A DNA stretch of 64,000 nucleotides, from contig NZ_LZSO01000014.1 of NCBI RefSeq assembly GCF_001665785.1, positions 62,001 to 126,000 on the forward strand. The letters are read 5' to 3'. The notes beneath the pieces were generated by a model. The model was not told where the DNA came from and made no database searches. It saw only the letters and a program-made list of their open reading frames with translations. Position 1 is the first letter of the stretch. The number at the start of each line of letters is the position of its first letter. Positions 40,625-49,700 of the stretch are shown here, one piece after another. The stretch is from Mycolicibacterium peregrinum (GTDB lineage Bacteria > Actinomycetota > Actinomycetes > Mycobacteriales > Mycobacteriaceae). The position numbers and the translations under genes are program-made.

Positions 40625-41020
40625 TCAGCTGCGCTGGGCGGCCTTGAAGTTCTTCTTGGCCGTGCGGCGCAACTGGAAGATTCGCGCCGATCCGGCGGCG
40701 ACGGTCAGCAATCCGCCGGCCACTGCGGCACCCAGGATGGCCACGCCTGTCGGCAACGACCAGTGCCAGGCCAGGAACGTCATCGGGACCGGTTCGGTGT
40801 TCTGCGCGATGAAGATCAGCAGCACGATGAGCACCAGGAAACCCAGGATCAGTGCTGACCACAGCGCCCCGGCGCGGGTCAGTTTGGGCTCGGCCGCTTT
40901 GCCTGACTTGGCGGGGGGCCTGCCGGCATCGGGGACTTTGCCCGGGTCGGGAGCCGGTGTCACCGGCACATTCGGCGTCGGCTCAGGCAGATCGGGCGAT
41001 GCAGACGGATCGCTGGTCAT
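40625..41020 (-). CDS. LapA/DUF1049-type membrane protein (Rv3760 type)
   Basis: Protein of 131 residues: a Pro/Ala-rich cytoplasmic N-terminus to about residue 47, two membrane helices (LWSALILGFLVLIVLLIFIA and VAILGAAVAGGLLTVAAGSA) joined by QNTEPVPMTFLAWHWSLP, and a basic end RRTAKKNFKAAQRS. Pattern of the LPS assembly LapA (DUF1049) family. In mycobacteria its role is unknown. Lies between the convergent APH gene (four bases away) and the divergent proX gene. Confidence 0.78.
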   Translation of the reverse strand: MTSDPSASPDLPEPTPNVPVTPAPDPGKVPDAGRPPAKSGKAAEPKLTRAGALWSALILGFLVLIVLLIFIAQNTEPVPMTFLAWHWSLPTGVAILGAAVAGGLLTVAAGSARIFQLRRTAKKNFKAAQRS

Positions 41021-41095
41021 ACTGACATCTTTGCCCGTCGCGGCGTCAAAGCAAACACCCTGAGGTAAAGCGCGGCGGCATGTCGGGTGTGCCGT

Positions 41096-41101
41096 TAGGG
41101 T
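41096..41101 (+). promoter_or_regulatory. -10 element (TAGGGT) of the proXVWZ operon
   Basis: TAGGGT followed by a short leader; an AAAGGA ribosome site lies about seven bases before ATG 41135. Confidence 0.45.
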
Positions 41102-41134
41102 CTGGAGAAAGGCTGAACCGCCGAAAGGACGCGG

Positions 41135-42067
41135 ATGCACCGCAAAACCCTGGCGACTCTGGCGATACTGCTTGCCTTCTTGATGTCTGGTTGTGGCAGT
41201 GCCAATCCGTTGGGCGGCGGACCGATCTCGGGTGACCTGAAGTCGATCACCGTCGGATCGGCCGACTTCCCCGAGTCCAAGATCATCGCCGAGATCTATG
41301 CCCAGGCTCTGGAGGCCAATGGCTTTCAGATCCGCCGGCAGTTCGGGATCGGTAGCCGCGAGACGTATGTGCCTGCGGTGCAGGACCACTCGATCGATCT
41401 GATCCCCGAGTACACCGGGAATCTCCTGCAGTACTTCGACGCGGAGGCGACCGCCACGACGTCCGATCAGGTGCTGATCGCGTTGCTGAAGGCCCTCCCC
41501 GGCGACCTGTCGATCCTGTATCCCTCACCGGCTGAGGACAAGGACACCCTCGCAGTCACCGCCGAGACCGCCCAGCGCTGGAACCTGAAGACCGTCGCCG
41601 ATCTGGCTGCGCATTCGGCCGAGGTGAAAATCGGTGCACCATCGGAGTTTCAGACCCGTCAGACCGGACTGGTCGGCCTGAAGTCCCGGTATGGACTGGA
41701 TATCGCGCCCGTCAATTTCGTCGCGATCAGTGACGGCGGGGGGCCGGCCACCGTTCAAGCCCTCAACAGTGGCGCCGTGACGGCCGCCAACATCTTCAGC
41801 ACCTCACCGGCGATCGAGCAGCACCACCTGGTGCCTCTGGGAGATCCCGCGAACGTCTTCCTGGCCGCCAATGTCGTTCCGCTGGTGGCCTCGCAGAAGA
41901 TGTCGAACGAGCTGAAAACCGTGCTCGACGCGGTGTCGGCCAAGCTCACCACCGAGGCGCTGATCGAGTTGAACACCGCGGTCGAGGGCAACGCCGGCGT
42001 CGACCCGGACGAGGCGGCCGAGAAGTGGATCAGGGACAACGGATTCGACAAACCGGTGACCAAGTGA
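41135..42067 (+). CDS. proX: Glycine betaine/choline ABC transporter substrate-binding lipoprotein
   Basis: Lipoprotein of 310 residues with lipobox MSGC (Cys20) and the OpuAC/ProX domain: TVGSADFPESKIIAEIYAQAL, RETYVPAVQDHSIDLIPEYTGNLLQY and GAVTAANIFSTSPAIEQH. Binds quaternary ammonium osmolytes outside the membrane and delivers them to ProW/ProZ. It is the first gene of the four-gene importer operon, equivalent to Rv3759c. AAAGGA precedes the ATG. The exact ligand (betaine, proline betaine, choline) is not determined. Confidence 0.9.
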   Translation: MHRKTLATLAILLAFLMSGCGSANPLGGGPISGDLKSITVGSADFPESKIIAEIYAQALEANGFQIRRQFGIGSRETYVPAVQDHSIDLIPEYTGNLLQYFDAEATATTSDQVLIALLKALPGDLSILYPSPAEDKDTLAVTAETAQRWNLKTVADLAAHSAEVKIGAPSEFQTRQTGLVGLKSRYGLDIAPVNFVAISDGGGPATVQALNSGAVTAANIFSTSPAIEQHHLVPLGDPANVFLAANVVPLVASQKMSNELKTVLDAVSAKLTTEALIELNTAVEGNAGVDPDEAAEKWIRDNGFDKPVTK

Positions 42068-42098
42068 TGAGCGCTTGCGCGAAGAACAGAGGGCCCGA

Positions 42099-43205
42099 GT
42101 GATCACCTTCGAGAACGTCACCAAGCAGTACCCGGACGGCACCGTCGCCGTCGACAATCTCAATCTGAAAGTGCCGCAAGGCACGCTGACGGTGTTCGTC
42201 GGTCCGTCGGGCTGCGGTAAGACCACCTCGATGCGGATGATCAATCGGATGATCGACCCCACCTCGGGCACCATCACCGTCAACGGGGACGACATCAGCA
42301 CGGTCGATCCGGTCAAGCTGCGTCTCGGCATCGGCTACGTCATCCAGAGCGCCGGCCTGATGCCGCATCTGCGGGTGGTCGACAACGTCGCGACCGTGCC
42401 CGTGCTGCGGGGCGAATCCCGGCGCAAGGCCCGCAAGGCCGCGATCGGCGTGATGGAACGCGTGGGGCTCGACCCGAAACTTGCCGACCGGTATCCGGCA
42501 CAACTGTCCGGCGGGCAGCAGCAGCGGGTCGGGGTGGCCCGCGCGTTGGCCGCCGACCCGCCGATTCTGTTGATGGACGAGCCGTTCAGTGCGGTGGACC
42601 CGGTGGTCCGCGAGGACCTGCAGGCCGAAATCCTGCGATTGCAAAGCGAATTGCGCAAGACAATCGTGTTCGTCACGCACGACATCGACGAGGCGGTCAA
42701 GCTCGGGGACAAGGTGGCGGTGTTCGGCCGCGGTGGGGCGCTACTGCAATACGCCGATCCCGCCTTTGTCCTGTCGAACCCGGCCAACGAACTCGTATCG
42801 GCCTTCGTCGGTGCCGACCGTGGCTACCGCGGGCTGCAGTTCTTCCACACCAGTGGGTTGCCGCTACACGAGATCGAACACGTCGACGAGGACGACATCG
42901 ACGCGCTGGACCTGAGCCCGGGGGAGTGGCGGCTGGTGATCAAATCCGGCTTGCCGTTCGCGTGGATCAACGCCGCGGGTGTCGAGGTGCATCGCAAGGG
43001 CAATGCGCTCTACGACAGCACCATCGGCGGTGGGTCTTTTTTCCCGCCCGACGGCACCCTGCGGCAGGCGCTGGACTCCGCGCTGTCGTCACCGAGCGGT
43101 CTCGGTGTCGCGGTCGACGAGGAAGGCAGGCTCCTCGGTGGGGTGCGGGCCGACGATGTGCTCGACGCGCTCAAGGAGCAGCGCCGTGTCCCGGAGTTGG
43201 GGTAG
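42099..43205 (+). CDS. proV: Glycine betaine/choline ABC transporter ATPase
   Basis: ABC ATPase of 368 residues: Walker A GPSGCGKTT, signature [15 protein letters not shown], Walker B ILLMDEPFS, switch VTHD, followed by a C-terminal CBS-like region (about residues 245-368) used by this family to sense ionic strength. It powers osmolyte uptake with ProW and ProZ. GTG 42099 is preferred over TTG 42075 because AGAGGG lies just upstream and the family starts MITFENVTKQYP. Confidence 0.9.
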   Translation: MITFENVTKQYPDGTVAVDNLNLKVPQGTLTVFVGPSGCGKTTSMRMINRMIDPTSGTITVNGDDISTVDPVKLRLGIGYVIQSAGLMPHLRVVDNVATVPVLRGESRRKARKAAIGVMERVGLDPKLADRYPAQLSGGQQQRVGVARALAADPPILLMDEPFSAVDPVVREDLQAEILRLQSELRKTIVFVTHDIDEAVKLGDKVAVFGRGGALLQYADPAFVLSNPANELVSAFVGADRGYRGLQFFHTSGLPLHEIEHVDEDDIDALDLSPGEWRLVIKSGLPFAWINAAGVEVHRKGNALYDSTIGGGSFFPPDGTLRQALDSALSSPSGLGVAVDEEGRLLGGVRADDVLDALKEQRRVPELG

Positions 43206-43207
43206 CC

Positions 43208-43870
43208 GTGCGGTATCTGCTGAACCATCTCGACGACCTGTGGGCGTTGACCGTCGTGCACCTGCGGTTGTCACTGGTGCCGATTGTGCTCGGGCTGCTG
43301 ATCGCCGTGCCGTTGGGCGCGGCGGTTCAACGCACGACGGCGCTGCGGCGGCTGACCACCCTGACCGCGAGCATCATCTTCACCATCCCGTCGCTGGCGT
43401 TGTTCGTGGTGCTGCCGCTGGTCATCCCGACCCGCATCCTGGACGAGGCCAATGTCATTGTGGCGCTGACGCTTTACACCACGGCGCTGTTGGTGCGGGC
43501 GGTGCCGGAGGCGCTCGACGCGGTGGACGATCAGGTGCGGGACGCGGCAACGGCGATCGGCTACCGGCCGTGGGTGCGGATGCTCAAGGTGGAACTTCCG
43601 CTGGCCATCCCAGTCCTGATCGCCGGGCTGCGGGTGGTGGCCGTCACCAACATCTCGATGGTGTCGGTGGGTTCGGTGATCGGCATCGGCGGCCTCGGCA
43701 CCTGGTTCACCGAGGGCTATCAATCGAACAAGAGTGACCAGATCATCGCCGGGATCATCGCGATCTTCGTGCTGGCCGTCGTCATTGACACCCTGATCAT
43801 GTTGGCCGGCAAGGCCATCACACCGTGGAATCGCACGCCTCGGGCCACGCGCGTCAAGGCGGCCGCATGA
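43208..43870 (+). CDS. proW: Glycine betaine/choline ABC transporter permease ProW
   Basis: Permease of 220 residues with five to six membrane helices and the EAA loop AATAIGYRPWVRMLKVELPLAIPVLIAGL. GTG start two bases after the proV stop; stop overlaps the proZ ATG (ATGA). It forms the membrane channel together with ProZ. Confidence 0.9.
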   Translation: MRYLLNHLDDLWALTVVHLRLSLVPIVLGLLIAVPLGAAVQRTTALRRLTTLTASIIFTIPSLALFVVLPLVIPTRILDEANVIVALTLYTTALLVRAVPEALDAVDDQVRDAATAIGYRPWVRMLKVELPLAIPVLIAGLRVVAVTNISMVSVGSVIGIGGLGTWFTEGYQSNKSDQIIAGIIAIFVLAVVIDTLIMLAGKAITPWNRTPRATRVKAAA

Positions 43871-44649
43871 ACTTCCTGCAGCAGGCACTCGACTTCATCT
43901 TCACGGCCGCCAATTGGGCCGGGCCCGCAGGCCTGGCCGCGCGCATCGTCGAACACCTGCAGTACACCGTCGTCGCGGTGGCGGCTTCGGCGCTCATCGC
44001 GATCCCGGTCGGACTGATCATCGGGCACACGGGGCGCGGCACGTTCATTGTCGTCACCGGGGTCAACGCGTTGCGCGCCCTGCCCACGCTCGGTGTGCTG
44101 CTGCTCGGGGTGCTGTTGTGGGGGCTCGGCTTGGTGCCACCGACGGTGGCCCTGATGCTGCTGGGCATTCCTCCGTTGCTGGCCGGCACTTACGCCGGGA
44201 TCGCGAACGTCGATCCCGCCGTGGTGGACGCGGCCAGATCGATGGGGATGACGGAGCGACGGGTGCTGTTCGGGGTCGAGGTCCCCAACGCGCTGCCGCT
44301 GATCGTGGGCGGGCTGCGTACCGCGACGCTGCAGATCGTGGCGACCGCGACGGTCGCGGCCTACGCGAGCCTCGGCGGATTGGGCCGGTATCTGATCGAC
44401 GGCATCAAGGTGCGGCAGTTCCACATCGCGCTGGTGGGCGCGCTCATGGTCACGGCGTTGGCCTTGATTCTCGACGCCGCGCTGGCCTTCGCGGTGTGGC
44501 TCTCGGTGCCCGGTAGTGGCCGCTTGGGACGTCGACGACGGATTCCGCAGCCGTTGCTCGGCGACGAGGTGGCCCTCGAGTCGCGTCCGGCGGGGAGTTC
44601 CGGACTCGGCTACGAAGGCCGCGCGTCGTCGCATACGGTAGACGGGTGA
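43867..44649 (+). CDS. proZ: Glycine betaine/choline ABC transporter permease ProZ
   Basis: Permease of 260 residues with six helices. The EAA loop is AARSMGMTERRVLFGVEVPNALPLIVGGLRT. The C-terminal 40 residues are polar and cytoplasmic. It starts within the proW stop and ends overlapping the next GTG by four bases, so five genes from proX onward are coupled. Confidence 0.9.
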   Translation: MNFLQQALDFIFTAANWAGPAGLAARIVEHLQYTVVAVAASALIAIPVGLIIGHTGRGTFIVVTGVNALRALPTLGVLLLGVLLWGLGLVPPTVALMLLGIPPLLAGTYAGIANVDPAVVDAARSMGMTERRVLFGVEVPNALPLIVGGLRTATLQIVATATVAAYASLGGLGRYLIDGIKVRQFHIALVGALMVTALALILDAALAFAVWLSVPGSGRLGRRRRIPQPLLGDEVALESRPAGSSGLGYEGRASSHTVDG

Positions 44650-45233
44650 GCGACGAGAAGGATCGTGCCTGGCCAGCAGTGTTGACCTGGCAGGCGCACG
44701 ACGAACCCCGGATGGAATCCGTTCGGGTTCAACTGTCGGGCAACAGGATCAAGGCCTATGGCCGGATCGTGGCGGCTTCCACCGATTCCCACCCGGCCTT
44801 CTCGGCCTCCTACGACCTGGTCACCGACGAGACCGGCGCCACCAAGCGGTTGTCTCTCACCGTCACACTGGCCGAGCGGGAACGCCAGCTCTCCATCGCG
44901 CGCGATGAGGAGAACATGTGGCTGGTGCAGGATCACACCCAGACCAAGCGCTCGGACTTCGGCGGTGCGCTGGATGTGGACCTGGTGTTCAGCCCGTTCT
45001 TCAACGCGCTGCCGATCCGGCGGACGGGCCTGCATCAACGCGCGGAGTCGGTGACGCTGCCGGTGGTCTACGTGCGGTTGCCGGACCTGTCGGTGGAGAC
45101 CGCGAACATCAGCTACAGCAGCCCGGGGCCCGGGGCCGCGGTGAAACTGCGCTCGCCCGTCGCCGACACCACCATCACGGTGGATCCCGACGGCTTCATC
45201 CTTGATTACCCAGGACTGGCAGAGCGGATCTGA
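44646..45233 (+). CDS. Putative glycolipid-binding protein (Rv3755c type)
   Basis: Protein of 195 residues of the Glycolipid_bind (DUF1089) family: [52 protein letters not shown] and [14 protein letters not shown] beta-rich fold of unproven function, reported to bind lipid. GTGA overlap with proZ indicates cotranslation. Its 3' end overlaps that of the convergent tyrA gene by 38 bp. Confidence 0.78.
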   Translation: MSDEKDRAWPAVLTWQAHDEPRMESVRVQLSGNRIKAYGRIVAASTDSHPAFSASYDLVTDETGATKRLSLTVTLAERERQLSIARDEENMWLVQDHTQTKRSDFGGALDVDLVFSPFFNALPIRRTGLHQRAESVTLPVVYVRLPDLSVETANISYSSPGPGAAVKLRSPVADTTITVDPDGFILDYPGLAERI

Positions 45234-46155
45234 TCACCCCGCCGGCCCGTCCGGCGGCGGCCAACTCGGCCCGCCAGTTGTCGGTCCCCACCACCGTGGT
45301 GATGATCTCAGGGCGGCTGAAGCTGTCGTAGCGCATCCGCGCGGCATGCCCGGTCTCGACCAGATCGGCCACCGAACCCGAGGACGCCAGCGTCTCCTTG
45401 GCTCGGGTCAGCAGTTCGATGCCGTGTTCCAGCGCGGGCAGCAGTTGTTCGGCGTTGGCCTCACACATGGCCCGCACCAGGTCCGGTGCCGTGGCCGCCA
45501 CCCGGGTGCCGTCGCGGAACGATCCGGCGGCCAGGGCGAAGGCCAGCGGCACCTCGCCGGCGATCTCGGCCAGGGTTTCGGCGAACAGGTGCGGCAGGTG
45601 CGAGATCGTGGCGGCAGCCGCATCGTGCTCATCGGAGCGGGCAGGCACCACGACGGCGTGGCAGTCCAGTGCCAGTTGGGCCACCTGGGACCAGATGCGG
45701 GCGTCGACGTGGTCGTCCACGCTGACCACCCACGCGGCGCCGGTGAACAGGGCGGCATCCCCGGCCGACCAGCCGGAGTGCGCGGTCCCGGCCATGGGAT
45801 GCCCGCCGACGAAGTTCTGCAGGAGGCCGGCTCGCTCCACCTCGGCGAGCACCGCGCCCTTGACACTGGTCACGTCGGTCAATGGGCACTGGGGTGCGGT
45901 GGTGCGGATGCGGTCGAGCATCTGCGGCAGGGCAGGCATCGGCACCGCCACGACGATCAGCGCGTTGCAGTCGGCGGCCCGGCGCAGCGCCTCATCGAGG
46001 TCCTCCGTGGCGTCGAACCCGTCGAACTTGGCGGCCGCGACGGACTCCAGCGACCGGTTGTAGCCGAAGACCTCACGGCTGGCCCCGGCGGCGGCACGCA
46101 TCAGCGAGCCACCGATCAGACCGAGGCCCAACACGCACACGGGTGTGTTCGTCAC
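45196..46155 (-). CDS. tyrA: Prephenate dehydrogenase
   Basis: NAD-dependent enzyme of tyrosine synthesis, prephenate to 4-hydroxyphenylpyruvate, 319 residues. The Rossmann start is [18 protein letters not shown]; the catalytic histidine is in [14 protein letters not shown], and [12 protein letters not shown] supports NAD binding. The second conserved histidine is in [13 protein letters not shown]. Equivalent to Rv3754. GTG start 46155; a weak hexamer CAACCT six bases upstream. Confidence 0.92.
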   Translation of the reverse strand: MTNTPVCVLGLGLIGGSLMRAAAGASREVFGYNRSLESVAAAKFDGFDATEDLDEALRRAADCNALIVVAVPMPALPQMLDRIRTTAPQCPLTDVTSVKGAVLAEVERAGLLQNFVGGHPMAGTAHSGWSAGDAALFTGAAWVVSVDDHVDARIWSQVAQLALDCHAVVVPARSDEHDAAAATISHLPHLFAETLAEIAGEVPLAFALAAGSFRDGTRVAATAPDLVRAMCEANAEQLLPALEHGIELLTRAKETLASSGSVADLVETGHAARMRYDSFSRPEIITTVVGTDNWRAELAAAGRAGGVIRSALPVLGNQG

Positions 46156-46224
46156 GTATCAAGGTTGGCATACCGACTCGGCCGGGGCCGAGGGTGATCC
46201 CTGTCAAAATTGCTGGTCGGCGAC

Positions 46225-46230
46225 TACCGT
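46225..46230 (+). promoter_or_regulatory. Leaderless -10 element (TACCGT)
   Basis: TACCGT ends eight bases before ATG 46239, start of the tadA operon. Confidence 0.45.
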
Positions 46231-46238
46231 AGGCGGGC

Positions 46239-46745
46239 ATGGAGGCGCAGCGTGCACCGGCAGACCTGCCCGATGGTTTCGGGGTGGCCGTTGTCCGGGA
46301 GGACGGCAAGTGGCGGTGCGCCCCAATGCGGTCGTCATCGTTGAAGAGTTTGACCGCCGCGGAGACCGAGCTTCGCGAGCTGCGCAGCGCCGGGGCGGTC
46401 TTCGGGCTGCTCGATGTGGACGACGAATTTTTCGTGATCGTGCGGCCCGCACCGGCGGGTACCCGGTTGCTGTTGTCGGACGCCACCGCGGCATTGGACT
46501 ACGACATCGCCGCCGAGGCGCTGGAGAATTTGGACGCTGACCTGGAAGAAGAGGATCTCGAAGACTCGGATCCCTTCGAAGAGGGCGACCTCGCGGTGCT
46601 GTCCGACATCGGTCTGCACGAGGACGTGCTCGGGGTGATCCTGTCGGAGACCGACTTGTACGCCGATGAGCAGATCGGGCGGATCGCCCGCGAGATGGGC
46701 TTCGCCGACGAGCTGTCGGCGGTGCTCGACCGGCTCGGTCGGTGA
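46239..46745 (+). CDS. tRNA adenosine deaminase-associated protein (TIGR03941 type)
   Basis: Protein of 168 residues that always precedes tadA in actinobacteria. It has FGVAVVREDGKWRCAPM, an acidic middle (DADLEEEDLEDSDPFEEGDL) and DEQIGRIAREMGFADELSAVLD. The acidic stretch suggests protein contact, perhaps with TadA; no activity is established. GTGA overlap with tadA shows translational coupling. Confidence 0.85.
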   Translation: MEAQRAPADLPDGFGVAVVREDGKWRCAPMRSSSLKSLTAAETELRELRSAGAVFGLLDVDDEFFVIVRPAPAGTRLLLSDATAALDYDIAAEALENLDADLEEEDLEDSDPFEEGDLAVLSDIGLHEDVLGVILSETDLYADEQIGRIAREMGFADELSAVLDRLGR

Positions 46746-47197
46746 GTGCCTCAGACGAATCCCTGATCCGCGCGGCGCTGGGGGCTGCCCGGACAGCCGG
46801 TCCGCGCGACGTGCCGATCGGTGCGGTGGTGTTCGCCGCCGACGGCACCGAGCTGGCGCGCGCGGTGAACGTCCGTGAGGCCACCGGCGACCCGGCCGGG
46901 CATGCCGAGATCGTGGCGATGCGCGAGGCCGCGCGGGTGCTCGGGGACGGCTGGCGGCTGGAGGGTGCGACGCTGGCGGTGACTGTCGAGCCGTGCACGA
47001 TGTGCGCTGGTGCGCTGGTGCTGGCCCGGGTGGCCCGGGTGGTGTTCGGTGCGTGGGAACCCAAGACCGGGGCGGTCGGCTCGTTGTGGGATGTGGTGCG
47101 TGACCGCAGGCTCAACCATCGGCCCGAGGTGGTCGGGGGAGTGCTGGCCGACGAGTGCGCGGCCCTGCTGGAGGAGTTCTTCGCGGCCCAGCGGTAA
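46742..47197 (+). CDS. tadA: tRNA-specific adenosine deaminase
   Basis: Zn-dependent deaminase of 151 residues that converts A34 to inosine in tRNA-Arg(ACG). Zinc and catalytic motif HAEI at about residues 56-59 and PCTMCAGALVLARV at about 84-97. Its substrate tRNA-Arg(ACG) is encoded in this window at 28424. Equivalent to Rv3752c. Coupled with the preceding gene by overlap. Confidence 0.93.
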   Translation: MSASDESLIRAALGAARTAGPRDVPIGAVVFAADGTELARAVNVREATGDPAGHAEIVAMREAARVLGDGWRLEGATLAVTVEPCTMCAGALVLARVARVVFGAWEPKTGAVGSLWDVVRDRRLNHRPEVVGGVLADECAALLEEFFAAQR

Positions 47198-47238
47198 GCG
47201 ATTAGGGCTTGCGGCACTCGCCCGGTAAGCTGCCACAC

Positions 47239-47329
47239 GGTGGCGTGTCCGAGCGGCCTAAGGAGCACGCCTCGAAAGCGTGTGACGGGTAACCCCCGTC
47301 CGAGGGTTCAAATCCCTCCGCCACCGCCA
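47239..47329 (+). tRNA. tRNA-Ser (anticodon CGA)
   Basis: Acceptor GGTGGCG pairs with CGCCACC, discriminator G, CCA encoded. Anticodon arm CACGC-CTCGAAA-GCGTG gives CGA. Long variable arm. A TAAGCT -10 element at 47226-47231 lies seven bases upstream. Confidence 0.97.
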
Positions 47330-47334
47330 TAGAT

Positions 47335-47369
47335 CTCCCCACCAGTTATCCCTGGTGGGGAGTTTTTTT
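47335..47369 (+). terminator. Rho-independent terminator of tRNA-Ser(CGA)
   Basis: Perfect 11-bp stem CTCCCCACCAG (47335-47345) and CTGGTGGGGAG (47352-47362), loop TTATCC, followed by seven T residues. Confidence 0.92.
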
Positions 47370-47377
47370 ATGGGTGG

Positions 47378-47914
47378 TTATCCGGCGGGCGACAGACGTA
47401 GCACCGGGATGGTGCGGATCCCGTCGGTGCGTCGCTCGTAGGTGTTCCAGCCCTTGTTCAGCCGGTCGGCGGCCAGGGCGTAGAGCCGGTCGCGGTCGGC
47501 GCCGGTGACCTCACGTGCGACGAACCGCCCGCAGTTCGGCCCGATGTGCAGTTCGCAGTTCGGATGCGCGAGCAGGTTGTGGTACCAGCTCGGGTGACGG
47601 TCACGCCCGTAGTTGGATGCGATCAACACCACGTCGTCGCCGTCGGTGAAGTAGGCCAGCGGGGTCTCGTACTGCTTGCCGCTGCGGGCGCCGGTCGAGG
47701 TCAACATGAGCACCGGTATGCCCACGCTGATGCGGACCCGTCCGCCGGTGGCCTTCATCACCGGGCCTTCCAGCGGCGCGATCCGTCGCCGCCAGAAGTT
47801 CGCGGCTCGCTCGGTGGTGAACAGCTTGCCCCCGACCGCCCAGGACAGTTCGCGTTTCCACAACGGCCGCGCTTTCAGATCGACGCGGGGGATGCCGTTG
47901 AGGAAACCGGTCAC
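47378..47914 (-). CDS. F420-type nitroreductase-family protein (DUF385)
   Basis: Protein of 178 residues of the deazaflavin-dependent nitroreductase (Ddn/DUF385) family: ISVGIPVLMLTSTGARSGKQ, PLAYFTDGDDVVLIASNYG, HPSWYHNLLAHPNCELHIG. Family members reduce quinones or nitro compounds with F420H2. The substrate is unknown. GTG start at 47914; ten bases after the end of the heme peroxidase gene, so it is the likely third gene of that operon. Confidence 0.85.
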   Translation of the reverse strand: MTGFLNGIPRVDLKARPLWKRELSWAVGGKLFTTERAANFWRRRIAPLEGPVMKATGGRVRISVGIPVLMLTSTGARSGKQYETPLAYFTDGDDVVLIASNYGRDRHPSWYHNLLAHPNCELHIGPNCGRFVAREVTGADRDRLYALAADRLNKGWNTYERRTDGIRTIPVLRLSPAG

Positions 47915-47924
47915 GACAAAGCGC

Positions 47925-49700
47925 CTAAATCCGTGCCCACGGCGCGAAGGCGTTGCGCTGCCCGCGCAGTGACGGCTCGAGCTCGGGGTAGTGCCGCAGC
48001 AAGACCGAGGTCATGTCGTTGTGGTCGATCCAGTCCATGCCTTCGGGGGTGTAGACGCGCGGCGTGAAGTCCACCGTGTAGAACCGGTCGCTCTTGAGAC
48101 GCCGGGTCGCCATCAACACGAAGATCCGGAATGCGGTGTCGCTGAACCCGAATCCCTCGGGCAGTTTCTCGCCGAACATGCCGACCGTGGTGTCCACTTT
48201 CTCGATGTCGCCGCCGTAGATCTCGGCCATCACGGCGGCGGTGGAAGCATCGCCGCCGCTGATCTGGTCGAAACTGGTCACCGGGTTCAGGCGCAACGCC
48301 CGGCGGAAGTCGTTGTAGCGCGGGACTCCTCGTTCCCGGGAACGCAGGATGTCGGTGGCGATCATGTCGAGTGTGTGCTCGTCGGTGCGCTGGAAGCTCC
48401 GCATGAAGTTCGGACTGTTGTGCAGGGTGACGGCACCGGGATGGGCGACGCCCAGGGAGTACAGGCACTCGGCCACCCCCATGCTCTTGAGCACACCGCG
48501 TGAGTTCGCCCCGCCGTGGATCTCGCCGAAGGTGAGTCGTCGTGGCTCGACTCCGGTTGTGAGGCTGAGGAATTCGTAATCATCGGGCACCAGGGGGTGC
48601 ATCCGGTAGACGGTGACGAAGTCCTCGGTGATCGAATACGGCGCGGTGTGGTGGTCGGTGGTCGAGCCAGGGATGCCGCTGACCACATCGCTGGACCCGA
48701 TCCGGCCGAACAACTCCTTGACCCGCTCACCGGCCAGCCCGAACCAGTTGGCCCGCATCCCGATCTGCAGGGTCGGGTGCCCCAGGATCGCCGGGGTCCA
48801 TTCGATGGTGTGGATCTTGGCGATCAGCGCGGCGTTGATCAGCCGTGCCTTGTTGAACAGTTGGTCGTCGTCCCAGCTCGGGTATGCCGCCTTGAGCCGG
48901 TCACAGATGGCGTTGTGCTCGCGCATGAATATCGTGCCCATCAGCTCCATGCCCAGCCACCAGCCGTCCGCGCCACCGGAAGCGCCGATGAGAGCCGGGT
49001 CGATGTCGATGAACCCGTCGGCGTCGATGCGCACCTTGCCGTCCTTGCCGCTGCGGATGGCCTTCTGGAAATCTTCGTTGCTGCCGTAGATCTGCGAGGC
49101 ATCCCACCAGTGGGTTTCGGTGTTGACGAAGGTCGAGCCGCCCGGCGCGGCCGTCGGGTCAACGGCCGTGGCGGGGACCTTGATGGTGGCGTCGGGCCAT
49201 TCGGTGTCACCGTCGGGGCGGGGAATCTCGAGCATCCGATTGGGGTCGGTGCCGTGGCTGAACCAGTCGCGGGTCTCGAACTGCAACCACGCCGCAGCGA
49301 GCACGTTGAGTGTGGTGGCCGGCTGGAATTCGCGGCGCTGCAACAGTTTGGTGCTGATCAGTCGGGGGTTGGGATCCATCAGCTCCGGCAGCGTCTCGGG
49401 GTGGCCCTCGGCCGGCGGTACATTCCGTCCGAACCGGGTGTTCGCCATGCCCATCGAGGGCGCCGAGAGGTCGTTGTAGGAACCGTTGGCGGTCCGGACG
49501 GTCAGGTAGTCGGTTGGTTCCACCGTCGGCGCCTCCGGTGGCCTGCCCTGATAGGTGTCGTACAAGTTGTGTTCCCGCAACGCGTCGCGGATCCCGACCA
49601 GTACCGAGATGCCGAGAATCGGCGGCAGCTTGTTCCAACCGATCCGCCGGTCGACCAGCTCAGTGGTCTTGAGGAACAACCTCGTGAGAAGCGTTGGCAT
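47925..49700 (-). CDS. Heme peroxidase, fatty acid alpha-dioxygenase-like
   Basis: Protein of 591 residues of the animal-type heme peroxidase superfamily, close to plant pathogen-induced alpha-dioxygenases and cyclooxygenases. Distal heme histidine in RDWFSHG (His149); proximal histidine and radical tyrosine in TVYRMHPLVPD (Tyr365, His368). Predicted to oxygenate fatty acids at C2; mycobacteria have few such enzymes and the role is unknown. The start ATG 49700 follows AAAGGATCC; it lies inside the 3' end of the upstream gene (41-bp overlap). The membrane protein, this gene and DUF385 appear to form one operon. Confidence 0.87.
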   Translation of the reverse strand: MPTLLTRLFLKTTELVDRRIGWNKLPPILGISVLVGIRDALREHNLYDTYQGRPPEAPTVEPTDYLTVRTANGSYNDLSAPSMGMANTRFGRNVPPAEGHPETLPELMDPNPRLISTKLLQRREFQPATTLNVLAAAWLQFETRDWFSHGTDPNRMLEIPRPDGDTEWPDATIKVPATAVDPTAAPGGSTFVNTETHWWDASQIYGSNEDFQKAIRSGKDGKVRIDADGFIDIDPALIGASGGADGWWLGMELMGTIFMREHNAICDRLKAAYPSWDDDQLFNKARLINAALIAKIHTIEWTPAILGHPTLQIGMRANWFGLAGERVKELFGRIGSSDVVSGIPGSTTDHHTAPYSITEDFVTVYRMHPLVPDDYEFLSLTTGVEPRRLTFGEIHGGANSRGVLKSMGVAECLYSLGVAHPGAVTLHNSPNFMRSFQRTDEHTLDMIATDILRSRERGVPRYNDFRRALRLNPVTSFDQISGGDASTAAVMAEIYGGDIEKVDTTVGMFGEKLPEGFGFSDTAFRIFVLMATRRLKSDRFYTVDFTPRVYTPEGMDWIDHNDMTSVLLRHYPELEPSLRGQRNAFAPWARI